This document shows positions 6,738 through 7,454 of a stretch of DNA of 7,454 nt, piece after piece. The translations under genes and the position numbers were made by a program. Under the pieces are notes generated by a model. That model was not told where the DNA came from and searched no databases. It worked only from the letters and a program-made list of their open reading frames with translations. The DNA comes from Candidatus Altarchaeales archaeon WOR_SM1_86-2 (GTDB taxonomy: Archaea; Altiarchaeota; Altiarchaeia; IMC4; MCBC01), in NCBI GenBank assembly GCA_001723855.1, contig MCBC01000060.1:1-7454 (forward strand), read 5' to 3'. Position 1 is the stretch's first letter; each line of letters opens with the position of its first letter.

Positions 6738-7403
6738 ATGCCGATAATAAAACTTGACGATGTGTGGAAGATATATCAGATGGGGAAGGTGGAAGTTCCA
6801 GCGCTAAGAGGGGTTAATTTTGATGTGAATAAAGGGGAGTATGTATCTATTACAGGACAGAGCGGCTCGGGGAAGAGCACGATGCTCAATATCCTCGGCT
6901 GTTTGAGTTCCCCAACGCGCGGCAAGGTTTATATAGACGGCATTGACACAACTACAATGAGTGATAATGAATTGGCGAGAATTAGAAGGGAAAAGATCGG
7001 CTTTGTTTTCCAGCAGTTCAATTTGCTTCGTGATTTAACCGCGGAAGAAAATGTTGCACTGCCGATGAGATTCAATAAGGTATCCAAGAGAGATGCCATA
7101 AAAAGAGCGCGTGAACTGCTTGATCTGGTGGGGCTGGGAAAAAGAAAAACCCACAGACCAACCGAACTATCTGGCGGCGAGCAGCAGAGGGTTGCGATAG
7201 CCAGGGCACTGGTAAATGACCCTGAGGTGATATTGGCGGATGAACCGACAGGGAATCTTGATACAGCATCTGGAGAAAATGTGGTTGAGGTACTGGAAAA
7301 ATTGCACGGCACCGGGAAGACACTGGTTGTGATAACGCATGAAGCGTATCTCGCTGAGAGAGCCGAGAGAGGAGTGAGTTTGATGGACGGGAAGATTGTT
7401 TGA
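6738..7403 (+). CDS. ABC transporter ATPase, LolD/MacB type
   Basis: Cytoplasmic ATPase partner of the permease ending two bases upstream; 221 residues, normal for this family. Motifs: Walker A GQSGSGKST (40-48), Q-loop GFVFQQFNLL (88-97, Gln92), signature LSGGEQQRVAIARAL (144-158), Walker B VILADEPTGNLD (164-175) with catalytic Glu169, and H-loop VITHE with His201. The EPTGNLD form and the family N-terminus (IKLDDVWKIYQMG...VPALRGV) place it with LolD/MacB/FtsE-like ATPases. I chose ATG 6738; an in-frame ATG at 6690 would overlap the conserved C-terminus of the permease and add 16 residues not typical of the family. Translation is probably coupled to the permease. No Shine-Dalgarno; the start context ATTATAAAAATG nearly repeats that of the permease gene. 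Confidence 0.95.
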   Translation: MPIIKLDDVWKIYQMGKVEVPALRGVNFDVNKGEYVSITGQSGSGKSTMLNILGCLSSPTRGKVYIDGIDTTTMSDNELARIRREKIGFVFQQFNLLRDLTAEENVALPMRFNKVSKRDAIKRARELLDLVGLGKRKTHRPTELSGGEQQRVAIARALVNDPEVILADEPTGNLDTASGENVVEVLEKLHGTGKTLVVITHEAYLAERAERGVSLMDGKIV

Positions 7404-7420
7404 ATGGAAGTAAATGAATG

Positions 7421-7442
7421 ATTTTTGCTTATTCTTATTTTA
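7421..7442 (+). terminator. T-rich tract closing the MacB-type unit
   Basis: ATTTTTGCTTATTCTTATTT lies 18 bases after the ATPase stop. It fits an archaeal oligo-T terminator. Because an ATG occupies the last three bases of the window (7452-7454), the same stretch could also contain a weak TATA box for a following gene, as the T-rich gaps upstream seem to do. The sequence ends too early to decide. Confidence 0.35.
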
Positions 7443-7454
7443 TCGCAAATAATG

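Noticed and set aside
7404..7421. Five-codon open frame right after the last ATPase
   Set aside because: It encodes only MEVNE and then a stop, with no initiation signal. This is expected by chance.

Overview
The window looks archaeal. The reasons are: a DUF234-type archaeal ATPase, a COG1361 'S-layer-like' CARDB/NEW3 surface protein placed next to a MacB-type permease and ATPase, frequent ATA (Ile) and AGA/AGG (Arg) codons, TATA-like A/T-rich boxes just ahead of genes, T-rich tracts after stops, and no usable Shine-Dalgarno sequence before any start I could place. I cannot name the lineage. The lysine-rich cytoplasmic proteins and moderate GC argue against a haloarchaeon.

Layout: every credible gene is on the + strand and packing is tight, with gaps of 2 to about 52 bases and one 4-base overlap. 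From left to right: (1) a small three-helix membrane protein of unknown function; (2) a NatA-like ABC ATPase; (3) an archaeal ATPase fused to a DUF234/PD-(D/E)XK-like C-terminal domain; (4) an ABC-2 permease of the NatB type, whose start overlaps the stop of gene 3; (5) a secreted, membrane-anchored protein built of Ig-like CARDB/NEW3 repeats; (6) a MacB/FtsX-type permease; (7) a LolD/MacB-type ABC ATPase. An ATG lies at the last three bases and may start another gene. No gap exceeds 300 bases, and I saw no RNA genes, CRISPR array or insertion sequence.

How they work together: genes 2 and 4 supply the two halves of one ABC exporter of the NatAB type, and gene 3 sits between them with its own apparent promoter and a translationally coupled junction to the permease. 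Genes 5 to 7 look like a second unit: an extracellular Ig-like protein, a permease with a strongly acidic extracellular domain, and the matching ATPase. By analogy with bacterial MacAB or Lol systems this would be a mechanotransmission-type ABC machine in which gene 5 takes the place of the periplasmic adaptor or substrate. That role is inference.

Most of the window is recognisable family content. The points worth a second look are the ATPase/nuclease-like gene wedged into the NatAB pair, the surface-protein/MacB unit, and the SD-less, apparently leaderless expression signals.
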